This document shows, in pieces, positions 11,991-22,633 of a stretch of 64,000 nt of DNA. The position numbers and the translations under genes were made by a program. Under the pieces are notes generated by a model that saw nothing but the letters and a program-made list of their open reading frames with translations, searched no databases and was not told the origin of the DNA. Every line of letters starts with the position of its first letter. Within the stretch, counting starts at the first letter, position 1. The DNA comes from Ampelocalamus luodianensis (Eukaryota; Streptophyta; Magnoliopsida; Poales; Poaceae), in assembly GCA_036346255.1 (NCBI GenBank), contig CM070628.1:26861840-26925839 (forward strand), given 5' to 3'.

Positions 11991-12410
11991 GGAGACCGGG
12001 CGGGAGGAGGTGACCGACAGGGGACGGGGGCAGCGCCGCAGCGGGGACGATGAGATCTGGAATCTGGATGGGCGGGGGAGTGGCCGAGTGGGGGACGGGA
12101 GCGTGAAGAAAGCGAGTAGCGAGTGGCAGCGGCTGGGCTGGAGTTTGGGACTAGGAGCAAATAGCGCTCGTTACTCGTTTTGTTAGGGTTTACAGAGGTA
12201 CTTACTACTGAGGTGTCCACGGTCCACCTGTCAGTGTTTTGCGTATCGGCGGCGGCACGGTAGAGCTAACCCATGCCCGTGTTCGCCATCCGATGGGTAA
12301 GTAATTGTGCCCGCCATGCCCGTGGGTAAAGAAAAACGCCCATACCCACCTCCATTAGGGTATTTACCCGCGGACTCGCGGGTAATCGGGCACAATTGCC
12401 ATCCCTAGTC

Positions 12411-12935
12411 ATGGATCTACGCCACACTGATCGGGACGGACCCGGGACCCATCGCGCGCCGGCAGAAAGTACCCATGCTGGTCGAGGGGGTGCTCCCAGG
12501 TTCTATAAGCTGAATTTTCCCATGTTCGATGGACAAGACGATCCACTGCCGTGGTTGAACCGCTGCGACCAGTTCTTTCGAGGTCAGCAGACGATGGAAG
12601 ACGACAAGGTTTGGCTAGCGACGTTCCACATGACCGGTTCAGCCCAGTTGTGGTATCACCGCCTGGAGCGCGACATAGGCACACTTTCTTGGTGGCACTT
12701 CGTCGAGCTGGTGAATACGCGCTTCGGACCTCCATTACAGACCAACTCCTTGGGCGAACTCATTGCTCTCCGCAAGCAAGGCACCGTCCGTGAATTCTCC
12801 GACCAGTTTCTAGCTCTGTTGTACCGCACTGATCCATTAACAGAACGTTAGCAAGTTCAATTATTCACCGCCGGTCTCGGACAACCACTACAAACTGACG
12901 TTGAATTGCAAGCCCTGTAATCGCTGGAATCGGTA
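12411..12935 (+). pseudogene. gag of the Reina-type element
   Basis: Encodes the capsid region of gag, which packages the element RNA. The segment contains KLNFPMFDGQDDPLPWLNRC, followed by WLATFHMTGSAQLWYHRLE and FSDQFLALLYR, a standard plant gypsy Retrotrans_gag region. The frame is interrupted by TAG at 12849-12851 and TAA at 12918-12920. Both are in frame with the downstream protease-RT ORF (same frame from 12,396), so gag and pol were one polyprotein. Both stops could arise from CAG or CAA by a C-to-T change. The true start codon is unknown because the 5' end is missing; the ATG at 12,396 lies in the neighbouring hAT-like end. Confidence 0.8.
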
Positions 12936-14951
12936 ATGAGCTTGGCTCGTGCATATGAACGCCGCACACAGCTTGCAGCACCCACAGCTTCGCCACCCTC
13001 TCGACGGTCGTGGCGCCCCGGCGGCTCGCTCCCTATGGGGTCTGGCACCAGCTTGACTACTGATCAAGGAGGCAGCAACGTGTACTCTTCAGCAGCATTG
13101 CCTTGTCGCACTTTGTCTCCAGCCGAGCTCGAACGCCGCCGTGCCCAGGGCTTATGCTATCATTGTGACAAGAAATTTGTGGCTGGACATCGGTGCAAAC
13201 GCCTGTTCGTGATTGAAATTCAACCCGATCGGGACAGTGACGACGAGTGCGACCAGGAGGACAAAGAACCTGAAATTTCGCTAGTTGCCCTCACAGGTAT
13301 CCAACCAAGGTCGGGCCAGACAATGCGCCTTCAGGTTGAAATCGGCTGCCGATCAGTCATTGCTCTTCTTGACTCAGGTTCCACGCACAATTTTATTGCC
13401 AATGATATTGTGGCTGCTACTGGAGTCGTTGTTCGTCCGAGGTCTGGTCTTAGCGTCACCGTGGCTAACGGTGATCGAGTCACCAGTTTGGGTTTGTGCA
13501 AGGCCATGGACATATGCATTGGACAAGAGGAGTTTTCCCTTGATTGCTACGACATGCCTCTCGATGGTTTCGACGTGATATTAGGAGTTCAATGGCTTGG
13601 AACATTGGGCCCTATTACTTGGGATTTCTCTAACATGACAATGTCATTTGCTCGAAACGGCCGGCGCGTCACATGGACCGGATTACCAATGATCCCACGC
13701 ACAAGTCATGTGCTTGCATGCACGGGAACAGAATTATTGGAGGATGTTCTCAATGAATTCCATGATCTCTTTGTGGAGCCTAATGGTCTTCCACCCGTTC
13801 GCGAGATTGCCCATCGTAATCATCTAAAAAACAGGACGGATGCCATTGCCGTCCGACCATACCGCTATGCACAATTGCAAAAAGACAAGCTTGAACGTCA
13901 ATGTGCTGCTATGTTCCAACAAGGTACAATCCGTCGCAGTTCATCCGCTTTCTCTTCACCAGTCTTATTGGTCAAAAAGAAAGATGGTTCTTGGCGTTTT
14001 TGTGTGGATTATCGGCATCTCAACGACAAAACGATTAAGGACAAATTTCCTATTCTAATCGTTGATGAGTTACTAGACGAGCTTCGTGGTGCCAATTTTT
14101 TTTCAAAATTGGACTTATGTTCTGGATATCATCAAGTCTTAATGCATTCAGATGACATTGAAAAAACGGCATTTTGCACTCACCAGGGTCTCTTTGAATT
14201 TCTTGTCATGCCGTTTGGCCTTACTAATGCTCCAGCGACATTTCAAGCTCTTATGAATATTGTGCTTCAGGATTTTCTTCGTCGCTATGTCTTGGTTTTC
14301 TTTGATGATATTCTCATCTATAGTCCTACATGGTCGGCACATTTACAACATCTTCGCATGGTATTACAATGCCTCCAACGCCATCGCTTGTTTTTGAAAC
14401 GTTCTAAATGTTCCTTTGGAGAGACTTCGGTGGCTTATTTAGGTCACATAGTCTCGGCCCAAGGAGTGGCAGTGGATCATGCAAAAATCAGCGCCATCTC
14501 GACATGGCCACCTCCGACGTCAGTTCGGGTGCTCCGTGGTTTTCTTGGGTTGGCCGGCTATTATAGAAAATTTATTCGTGATTTTGGCATTATTGCGGCT
14601 CCATTAACTAAATTCCTCAAGCGAGAGGCTTTTACTTGGACACCTGAAGCTCAAGATGCATTTGCATGCCTCCAGTCAGCACTCACACAAGCTCCAGTCT
14701 TACAGTTACCTAACTTCCGGACTGATTTTATTGTTGAATGTGATGCTTCCGGTTCTGGATTCGGTGCTGTATTACATCAGGGCACAGGTGCGATTGCATT
14801 TTTCAGTCGCCCAATTGCACCACGCCATGTGTCTCTTGCACCTCTGACGCGAACTAATCGGTCTTGTCCAAGCGATTCGACATTGGCGCCTTATTTGTGG
14901 GGTGTAGGTTTTCGCACGCATCGACCACTACAGTTTGAAATTCTTGCTTGA
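12936..14951 (+). pseudogene. Zinc knuckle, protease, reverse transcriptase and RNase H of the Reina-type element
   Basis: 671 codons open. A zinc knuckle CYHCDKKFVAGHRC is at residues 74-87. The aspartic protease active site LLDSGSTHNF is at 144-153 (catalytic Asp 146). RT spans about 310-540, with KKKDGSWRFCVDYRHLN, KLDLCSGYHQ and the catalytic VFFDDILIYS (FDD at 456-458). RNase H begins at ECDASGSGFGAVL (601-613). Near 14,850 the RNase H frame is lost (an ELIGLVQAIRHW-like reading lies in another frame), and the ORF ends at 14,951. RT and RNase H copy the RNA into cDNA in the virus-like particle. All RT catalytic residues visible are intact, so the loss of function is through stops and frameshifts, not active-site change. 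Confidence 0.9.
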
Positions 14952-15785
14952 TCAACGTTTGTCAACAATTTCGCAACATCACCGGGTCGAGAAGTTATTG
15001 GGATACGATTTTTCCGCTGAATACAAACCGGCCGCACTAATGTCGTGGTCGACTCCTTGTCCCGCCGAGATGTCGCACACTCGCCGCTTCTATGGCTTTA
15101 TCATCACCACAATTTTCTTTGTTTGATGACTTACGACATAGTTTCCAGGATGATTCGCACATGCGATGCTACATGCTATTGTCACCATCGCCTTCAAACG
15201 ACCATGGGCAATAACAGATGGGTTGGTGACATTCAAAACCGCGATATGTTCCCATTACAGCAGCATTATTGCCATCCATTATATAGCTTGCTCACGGTGA
15301 GGACATGAAGGTATTCAAAAACACTTCATCGTATGCGGCCGATTTTCATATTCCGCATGTTCGACGATGCTCAAGATTACATATGCGCTTGTGATGTTTG
15401 TCAACGCAATAAGAGTGAACAATTACATCCGGCCGGTTTACTTCAACCATTGGAGGTATCTTCTACAGTATGGGCTGACATATCAATGGATTTCATCGAG
15501 GGACTTCCTCGTGTTCATGGTAAAACGGTCATTCTTACAGTTGTGGATCGTTTTTCCAAATTTGCCCATTTTCTTCCATTGGCTCATCCGTACACAGCAT
15601 ATTCAGTGGCTCAAGTGTTTTTTTACTGAGATTGTTCGTCTACATGGTATTCCGACATCCATTGTCAGTGACCGCGATCCAGTTTTTACAAGCAACTTTT
15701 GGTCAGAACTTTTTCGTCTAGTCGGGGTTCAGCTTAATCTTAGTTCCGCTTTCCACCCCAATCCAATGGCCAGTCAGAAGTGGTG
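14952..15785 (+). pseudogene. RNase H end and integrase core of the Reina-type element (frame-broken)
   Basis: After the RNase H break, the integrase zinc-binding part appears as CDVCQRNKSEQLHPAGLLQP and the catalytic core as WADISMDFIEGLP (first Asp), then in a second frame VSDRDPVFTSNFW (second Asp). The catalytic Glu is in NGQSEVVN, read in a third frame at the start of the next ORF. The DDE triad is therefore recognisable but spread over three frames, which means at least two frameshifts (near 15,625 and 15,775). The protein would insert cDNA into chromosomes if intact. Confidence 0.85.
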
Positions 15786-16655
15786 AACAAGATTATCGTT
15801 ATGTACCTTCGTTGTCTTACTGGAGATCGACCAAAACAATGGCTTCGTTGGTTACCTTGGGCTGAGTATTGTTATAATACATCTTTTCAGACTTCGCTTC
15901 GGACTTCACCTTTTAGAGTGGTTTATGGCCGAGACCCACCGACTATTCATTCTTATCAATCTGGGAACAGCAAGTTGCCGGCAGTGAACCAACTTTTACA
16001 GGAAAGGGATGCTTTCTTGATTGAAATTCATGATCGTCTCTTGCTCACCCAACAAACCTACAAACGTCATTATGACAAAGGTCATCGTGAGCTCGAATTT
16101 TTGGAAGGACAGTGGGTGTGGCTTTGTTTACATAAACGGCCTATTGCTTCTTTGTCGCAGCCTGCACAAGGAAAATTGGGACCTCGCTATTTTGGACCTT
16201 ATCAAATTCTTCAGAAAGTAAGTTCTGTAGCTTATCGCTTACAATTACCTGCTCGTGCCAAGATCCATAATGTATTTCATGTGAGTTTGCTAAAACCATT
16301 TGTTGGTCCAACGCCAACCTCACCTCCGCCCCTGCCAATGCTGTTACATGGTCGGGTTTGTGCTGTACCGGCTAAAGTGATTAAGTCTCGACAAGCTCGT
16401 GACCGTCTTCAAGTTTTGGTGCAATGGGAAAATGCATCCGAAACAAGTGCTTCATGGGAGGATTTGGAGCAATTTCAACATCTCTATCCGTCATTTAAGC
16501 TCGAGGACGAGCTATTTTCAAAGGAGGGGAGAGATGTCATGTGGGGTATTCAATACGCACGCAGAAGAAGCCGACGCTGCCGCTGTGCTCAAGAGTTTGT
16601 TTTATTGAGTCGCAAGTATTGCAACTATGCCGGATTAGGAATAGTCAGATCATAG
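15780..16655 (+). pseudogene. Integrase C-terminus with chromodomain
   Basis: 291 codons. It starts with the tail of the catalytic core (WLPWAEYCYNTSF, then SPFRVVYGRDPP). It continues through the GPY-like C-terminal module (LGPRYFGPYQIL, KIHNVFHVSLLKPF) to a chromodomain at about residues 205-245 (VLVQWENASETSASWEDLEQF). In chromoviruses this domain is thought to direct insertion to particular chromatin. The frame runs past the LTR boundary at 16,535 and ends about 120 nt inside the LTR. The start Met is arbitrary because this is the continuation of a frameshifted integrase. Confidence 0.85.
16521..16534 (+). other. Polypurine tract of the Reina-type element
   Basis: AAGGAGGGGAGAGA sits immediately before the TGTCA start of the 3' LTR, where plus-strand DNA synthesis is primed. 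It is inside the chromodomain ORF. Confidence 0.8.
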
Positions 16656-16982
16656 TTTCCTTCCCAACATAGTTATTTCCTAATACTATAATAGTTTAGC
16701 TTTGCTATTAGAATTCGTTTCTTAGTCTACTTTGTTAGAGATCTCTATTTAAAGGAGAGAACCACTTTTATTTACAAGAATGAGAAAATCGAAAAAGCCC
16801 CACATCTCTTCTCGTCTTCTATTCTCGCTCTTCGAACTTAGCTCGTCAAATACTCAGGGGTTCTCGCCATGCGCGGCGTTCCATCACGGGCGCCCGCCAC
16901 GACGCCGAGGCCCGGTCTCGGACGAATCTGTGCACGATTACAACTGCGCCGAGTTCTTCTTCTTCAGCCCAAGTATCTGACA
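16535..16982 (+). repeat. 3' LTR of the Reina-type element (448 bp)
   Basis: Starts TGTCATGTGG after the polypurine tract and ends AAGTATCTGACA, so the ends are inverted TGTCA/TGACA. A TATA box, TATTTAAA, is at 16,746-16,753. The flanking 5 bp are TATTG; the matching upstream TSD is lost with the 5' end. Confidence 0.8.
16746..16753 (+). promoter_or_regulatory. TATA box in the Reina-type LTR
   Basis: TATTTAAA followed by GGAGAG, in the middle of the LTR on the coding strand. Confidence 0.55.
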
Positions 16983-17157
16983 TATTGTTTCTGCTCAATC
17001 TAGAGGGCTGTTTGCATTGCACCAATATTGTTGTCTTTTATGCTCTACGTCATGCGAACAATCTTGTACCCCTTACAGAAGTTTGAGTAGTTGGCTAGTG
17101 TCTCTCCTAGCACTTGTTGTGAGGTTCTCCTTTGCTTACATCAAGTCATATTGATCG
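16983..17157. other. Unassigned linker
   Basis: AT-rich sequence between the Reina-type LTR and the next gag ORF. It probably belongs to the leader or 5' part of the gag-only element, but no PBS or LTR edge is visible. Confidence 0.35.
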
Positions 17158-19149
17158 TTGCGTGTGCGTACATACACTTCTCTGCATCAGGCTTTGATTA
17201 GGCTAGGATCAGCAACATTGACTAGTACTTTGAACAATTTTTCAACTAGCATTACTGATTTGATTGTTGCTAATCCTTGCTACCATATTGAAACCTTCCA
17301 AGCTGTCACTAGTGTTTTTGTTCAAGATGCAATACTTTGGTGGAAGCATTTACGTAGACATGGAAGAGTGCCTCAAACTTGGCATGCATTAAAGAAACTT
17401 TTGAGAGATGAATTTGTTCCTAAATATCATGTCGATTATTTGTTAGCTAGATTACAACGTTTAAAACAACGTAGTAGAACTGTAAGGGAATACTACCATG
17501 AATTGAAAACTTGTTTGTTGCGTTGTGGCTTAGGGGAACATGCTGAAGCTACAGAGAATAGATTCTTAAGTGGACTTAATCAAGAAATTCAGAACATTCT
17601 TGTTCACAAAGAATATAATTCCCTCCCTCATTCGTTTATACTTACTTGTAAGGTTGAACGTCAGATTGAGGATAAATTGAGAATGCTTGATGATAGGGAA
17701 CATGAGAACAAACCTATGTTTGTATCTTTTTCTATGACTAACAATTTGCAGAACGTTGAGAACCATGTCAAAGAGGAGAATGAGCTGATTGAACCATCGA
17801 CTCTATTGGCTGAGAAGGAAGATGAGGAGATGGATACACCTACATCATCTGAGGAGAGCCAAAAAGGTAAAGATCATGGTGCTATCATCACTCAAGGTGA
17901 GTATGCTTGTGAAGAACTACAATTGTCCACTGTTCATGCTATTTTAGAGCAAAAATTAGTGAAAAACAATTCTGATATGCACATATTTCAAGTAGAGAAT
18001 ACAGACTGCATTGATTTGAGTGCACCATGTGATAAAATTATTGATTTACCTACCGACTTGAGTGCACCATGTGATGAAATAATTGAAGTGTCTGTTGTTT
18101 TGAGTGATTCATGTGATGAGTTAATCACATATAATGATCACGTGGAATTGGTTAGACATAAAGAAGTTTTGACTAGAATTTCTCCTACTGATTCTTTGTG
18201 TTATATTATGTTGGATTCACCTATAAAATTGTCACATGCTATGGAGAAAGTTTCTAAAATCGCATGTTCAAAATGCTTGTCTAGTGCCTACACCCTTGGG
18301 TATAAGTTTAATTTGATTATAGATTATGGTGTAGACAATCAATTTCTTGTTTATCGAATATGCATAACTTGTGATTGCATGGATGAATTAAAGATTGCTG
18401 TTTTGAACAACAATTCTTATGTGCCAAATCTTGTTCATTATGAGAGAAAAATAAAATTTAGTGATCATTCAATGCCCATGTGTTTATCTCTTATTGCACC
18501 ATCTAGTATGGACAATCTGCATCAAGATGTTGAAGTATGGAAGAATTTACACATCCTTTCACCCTTGCTAGATGAATTTGCTATTGCTCGATTGAAATAT
18601 GATAATATGGATGAACTTTGTTTGATTCCAAAAGTTGTAGATTTGCCCATATGTGCTACCACTGCAAGTTTACAACTTCAGAGAGTTGAATTGCATAAAT
18701 ACTTCACTTATATTTGCAAAACTAGTTGCAATAATTGCTATGTGAGAAATTTTGTTTTGCTCATTAACATATATGATTATTCTTGGGATAATAATACAAT
18801 GATCTTTTATGATCGCTGCTGTCATCTAACATTAATTGTGCAACAACGAAGAACCGTTAAAACAAATGACATATACATATACCATGCATACACTTTGGCT
18901 TCTTTGTTACCCTATTTTCAGCTTATCAAAAGCCGAGGACGGCTTTGTTTTCAAGAAAGGGAGGATGATGAGGACATCACCCCTATGGATACAACCATAT
19001 TTGCTATGCTTACTGTTCCAAGTATAAGAGCTCGTACGCTTAACTTAAATTATCAGCCATGTCACTTTTGGTCCAAGACAAGCAAGCGATTCAGTGGACC
19101 CGTTTGGAATCGATTCCGCCTCGGAATCAGCCTGACAACACCAACTTAA
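17158..19149 (+). CDS. Gag-like protein of a pol-less gypsy element
   Basis: 663 codons open, AT-rich codon use. Residues about 45-175 form a Retrotrans_gag capsid domain (VFVQDAILWWKHLRRHGRV, LLRDEFVPKYHVDYLLARLQ, REYYHELKTCL, NRFLSGLNQEIQNIL, then KVERQIEDKL). Downstream there is an acidic segment (about 220-240), a thrice-repeated motif of LSAPCDEII / LSDSCDELI type (about 292-325), and a long region of about 300 residues with many Cys that I do not recognise. There is no zinc knuckle of CX2CX4HX4C form, no protease and no RT. Known rice gypsy families include such non-autonomous members that rely on pol from a relative. The N-terminal 40 residues look degenerate and the start Met is uncertain. 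The last 60 or so codons overlap the presumed 3' LTR. Confidence 0.6.
   Translation: MRVRTYTSLHQALIRLGSATLTSTLNNFSTSITDLIVANPCYHIETFQAVTSVFVQDAILWWKHLRRHGRVPQTWHALKKLLRDEFVPKYHVDYLLARLQRLKQRSRTVREYYHELKTCLLRCGLGEHAEATENRFLSGLNQEIQNILVHKEYNSLPHSFILTCKVERQIEDKLRMLDDREHENKPMFVSFSMTNNLQNVENHVKEENELIEPSTLLAEKEDEEMDTPTSSEESQKGKDHGAIITQGEYACEELQLSTVHAILEQKLVKNNSDMHIFQVENTDCIDLSAPCDKIIDLPTDLSAPCDEIIEVSVVLSDSCDELITYNDHVELVRHKEVLTRISPTDSLCYIMLDSPIKLSHAMEKVSKIACSKCLSSAYTLGYKFNLIIDYGVDNQFLVYRICITCDCMDELKIAVLNNNSYVPNLVHYERKIKFSDHSMPMCLSLIAPSSMDNLHQDVEVWKNLHILSPLLDEFAIARLKYDNMDELCLIPKVVDLPICATTASLQLQRVELHKYFTYICKTSCNNCYVRNFVLLINIYDYSWDNNTMIFYDRCCHLTLIVQQRRTVKTNDIYIYHAYTLASLLPYFQLIKSRGRLCFQEREDDEDITPMDTTIFAMLTVPSIRARTLNLNYQPCHFWSKTSKRFSGPVWNRFRLGISLTTPT
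18953..18965 (+). other. Probable polypurine tract of the gag-only element
   Basis: AAGAAAGGGAGGA followed directly by TGATGAGGAC, a plausible LTR start. Inferred from position after gag. Confidence 0.4.
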
Positions 19150-19890
19150 AACAGGCATAACTTTCACATACAGAGTCCGTTGAGGTCCACGAGTACTTGA
19201 TTGAAAGCTTATTTCGTCCTCTTTCCAACGGATCTAGCCTCACCTCCAAATTCCTTCTGAACTGATCACAATAATCAAAATAAGACGTCATATCACTTGT
19301 TTGGCCCAATCTGGGCTTTGTAATCATACTGAACTTGGCCCATCTACCGGCGGCCCACCTGGGGGCGTGGTTACTGTTCACATGAACAGTAACCATAAGT
19401 TTTAGTCCCACCCCACTATTTCTTTTAGATTTGTAGCTCCTCATCCCCTATTTAAGGAGGACGCACCCCCTCTAGTTTCCTTGGATTTTGTTTATGTTTA
19501 GTTTGCGTTCATTGCAACTTGTATCTTTTGCGTGTGTCGACTAGACCACCCAATTAAGATCCTTATTCAAAATCTCAACTCAATTCAAATATTTCAATTC
19601 CTATTTGCAATTTCAGATTGCTTTATCTTGTTCTTGCGTGCTTCTTCGGTGTATGCAGGAATCGACCTTCGTGGTCGTCATCCGGTACTCGTGCCGCGGT
19701 TGATAACGACTTGTCGAGCGCTTCAACGATTGCGTGGTTTCGGCCTGCAGTTCGTAGCCGTGGATCGTGAGAGTTGTGAGACTACCACCGAACTTATCTT
19801 TTCATCGAAAGATCGCCAAATCAGGACCTCCGTGGTTAATCAGTTCGTCATATATAATTTGTGTGTATTCGGGAATCGTTATGTTTTGCT
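18966..19890 (+). repeat. Probable 3' LTR of the gag-only gypsy element
   Basis: Follows the polypurine tract. It contains the CATAACTTT...GTCCACGAGTACTTG type sequence common in plant LTRs, a TATA-like TATTTAAGG near 19,449-19,457, and a downstream transcribed-looking section. The right border is not defined and no second LTR copy is in the window, so both ends are approximate. Confidence 0.35.
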
Positions 19891-20088
19891 AGGTACCGGT
19901 AATGACCCGTGGTCAGAAAAGGTTTCTGAGTCACAATCGACAATGCATGAACCTAACGGGTCACACACTTAACGGGTTGGAACAAACCAGTACGGATACA
20001 ATTCGTCAAACGTGTTCGGATATGATCCATCACAGGCACTATATAAGGAGATGCTTGAGGCTATTGGAAGTGAGGAGTTGAACATAAC
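19891..20088. other. Left flank of solo LTR B; part of a dispersed repeat
   Basis: Unassigned sequence whose last part (GGCTATTGGA and onward) can be aligned loosely with 54,490-54,530. The final 5 bp ATAAC (20,084-20,088) are the left target-site duplication of LTR B. Confidence 0.45.
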
Positions 20089-20508
20089 TGTGAGACCCCG
20101 GTTTATTAAGCTTGTAATACTTAACCTTCCACTGGTCCTAGTATCACAAACAGAATAATTCGTGCCTCGATGGACATGTGCTTCCCAGAAATTGCAGCAC
20201 ACATTCATCATACAAAAGCATGCATCATTTCCATACAACATAAGATAACAAGTCTACTCAAAAGGCATACATAAATACTAAGTTATTACTGAATGTGACC
20301 AGCCAAAAGACGTAAGTATAAAGAGGTAATGACAAGCAAAAGTTGCTATAAGATGGCTTAAACCAAAGACGACAGGTTAGCCACACGACACCACAGTGGC
20401 AACCGACCGGCCGCCAAGCTAATCTCCCACACACTGCCACAGCACAACTCACAAAAGTGAGGCCCATTGGGCTCACCTTCTTCCTCTGCACACAACAAGC
20501 AATGCAGG

Positions 20509-20536
20509 TGAGTACAAAGATGTACTCGCAAGACTT
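20509..20536 (-). promoter_or_regulatory. Conserved LTR hairpin in LTR B
   Basis: TGAGTAC-AAAGA-TGTACTC followed by GCAAGACTT; stem GAGTAC/GTACTC. It is the same motif as at 10,576-10,600 in reverse orientation. Confidence 0.5.
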
Positions 20537-22611
20537 ACGAGTAACAAGCCTATACATAGCTACATGAAAGCTGTATCAAAGGATGTTGGTTATATGGTTG
20601 TTTGGACGCATAAAGCCAGTTTCATTTGCAATAATGTAATAGATTGAAAGCAATTTGATAATTCAGTTTTTAAGCATTGAAATAGCAACGAGTAACAATA
20701 ATTACCAAGTAACCACCTAGAAGTGACTAACCAAATAGCCACCACAAATAGCATGAATCCCTGATTCATACCACCCATCAAGTTTTAATTTAAAAACGTT
20801 GTAGTCTAACTATTGAAAAGCTTACCCAAGCGTGTCTATAACCTACGACGAGGCTATTCGAATAGTTTTAAAATCCCTGCAGGGGTGTACCAATGTACCC
20901 ACACCTCAGACCGCCTTTAAGCCACATGATTAAGCACACTTCCAACGGTATGCCGGCACGGCTAAGTCCTACGAGACATTTCCAATATTGTGTATCAACT
21001 ACGAGCCGCTCGTATGGATAGAAACTCATACGCTTACATTGTAAAGCCAAAAAGACAACTACCCCTCGGGGTAAAGCTCTTTGGACAACTACAATGCTCC
21101 CACACACCATCATTTCATTTTACCACAACGCAACACACACACGCCCTCCTGCTACACGTAGCCAACACACGCCAAAGTACTAAGTCAAGAGAGGTCACAT
21201 TCCCTCTAGTGTGGTTAGCACGCACAAATTGCTTGGATAACAGGTACTCACAAGATGTTCGGTCCTTAATTGACCCGGGCACCATTCCAATCACACCCAA
21301 AAGATCACACCATCTTACCATTGTGCCTAAGTCTAAATTGTTTTGTTTTTCAGTTTTGGTTTTGCAATTTAGACATAGCACAAAGCTGCAACATGTATAT
21401 CATAATAAGTTTGTGTGATCAAGGTTATCGACAAGTCGATAACCACCCATTTCTACCGACAGCTAAGCATGTCTAAGCACAAACTCGTAAACTACTAAGT
21501 GACAAGGATTCATCCAATGAACCCAAAATCACAGCAAGATAAACCTAGGCTCAGTAGTAGAAGATTAGCATTTGCCTACTGATAATGCATCTACTAGGTG
21601 AACTATCGACAATAGTTAAAACAACATAGCAATGCATACGTAGAATTTGCAAACAATATATTAGAATTTGAAAATAGTAGGAGCAACATGATCAAATGAT
21701 GCTACATCTGCTTGCCTTGCTGGAGTGCAGGATCTGATGGTTGTGGCTCAGATTCAATGTCAAGATTATCTTCGGAACCTAACGTGAAAAGTCGATAAGC
21801 AATTAAGAACGAAGAGCACCAAATAAACTCCAACAACAAAAGACATTCAAATCGAATGAAATTTACACAGCAGCTAGGGAACGATTTTAGATAATTTTAG
21901 GAACAAGAATCATGCAATTTGGATTTAGTATGCAAAAGATATAGACAAAATACACTTTCTCAGCCTATTAATTCACTGATTTAAATACTGGTACTGTTCA
22001 TGGCGAAAATTTCTAGAATGATCTAAAGTCTGAAATTTTTATGGTAGGTAGATTATGACACCCTAATGACAGCAAAGTTGAGTTTACTAAAATTGGAGTT
22101 ATAATGATTTACTTATGATTTTTCTAAGTTATAAATCTTATGCAAGTCATTTTACAGAAATAAATCCATGTTCAAATCCTATTTTATATAAAAGCATACT
22201 AACAGAGGAACCTAACAAAATTGATTTTGCACAAATTGGAATCACACAGAAAAATATATGCATTTTACAAGTTTAATGCTATTTCTGGAATAATCAAAAT
22301 TGGCAGAGAGCAAGTGATTTTAGTTACACAATTTTCTGCTATGGAAATATGCCTAAATGCATTTTTATATTAAACTTAAGGGGCAAATAAATTTATTACA
22401 GTTGGAATCACCTAAAAAGGAGTTAACAAGAATTAGTTATGAGTTTTCAAAGTTTAAATACAATTTTTAGTTGATAAATAAATACTTACTAAAATAAAAT
22501 CAAACTCAACGGACGAAAAATGACGTGGGCGCTCGTGAGCCTTTGATCTAAAATCCTACGGCCCACGCGCGCCGGGAACAGCGCACGCACGCGATCCCCA
22601 AACGGAACCCA

Positions 22612-22633
22612 CCGTTGGATCAAAATCCAACGG
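22612..22633. repeat. Palindrome with 9-bp arms in LTR B
   Basis: Arms CCGTTGGAT and ATCCAACGG around CAAA. The type is shared with 8416-8436 and 27,509-27,530. Confidence 0.65.

Larger units (their letters stand above)
11188..12407. mobile_element. GC-rich segment ending in a hAT-like terminus
   Basis: The right end, read on the minus strand, starts TAGGGATGGCAATTGTGCCC and is followed by a subterminal region rich in GCGGGTA/ACCCGC motifs (about 12,250-12,400). This resembles the ends of plant hAT elements known from established families. The interior holds a 27-bp and a 99-bp tandem array. I could not find the opposite terminus or an 8-bp TSD, so the element may be truncated, or only the last 150-200 bp may belong to it. 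No transposase coding sequence is visible. Confidence 0.4.
12408..16982 (+). mobile_element. 5'-truncated Reina-type chromovirus (Ty3/gypsy)
   Basis: Domain order gag, zinc knuckle, protease, RT, RNase H, integrase, chromodomain, 3' LTR identifies a chromovirus. The small size, short 448-bp LTR and chromodomain fused to integrase point to the Reina clade. There is no 5' LTR or PBS: sequence starts abruptly beside the hAT-like end at 12,407. The coding region has two nonsense codons and several frameshifts, so this copy is dead. LTR ends are TGTCA...TGACA. Confidence 0.85.

Noticed and set aside
11477..12220. A 247-codon minus ORF and a 184-codon plus ORF
   Set aside because: Both arise from the 99-bp repeat whose length is a multiple of three; composition is low-complexity and no domain is recognisable.
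12396..12410. ATG at 12,396 as the gag start
   Set aside because: It lies in the hAT-like terminus. The native gag start is missing or at or after 12,411.
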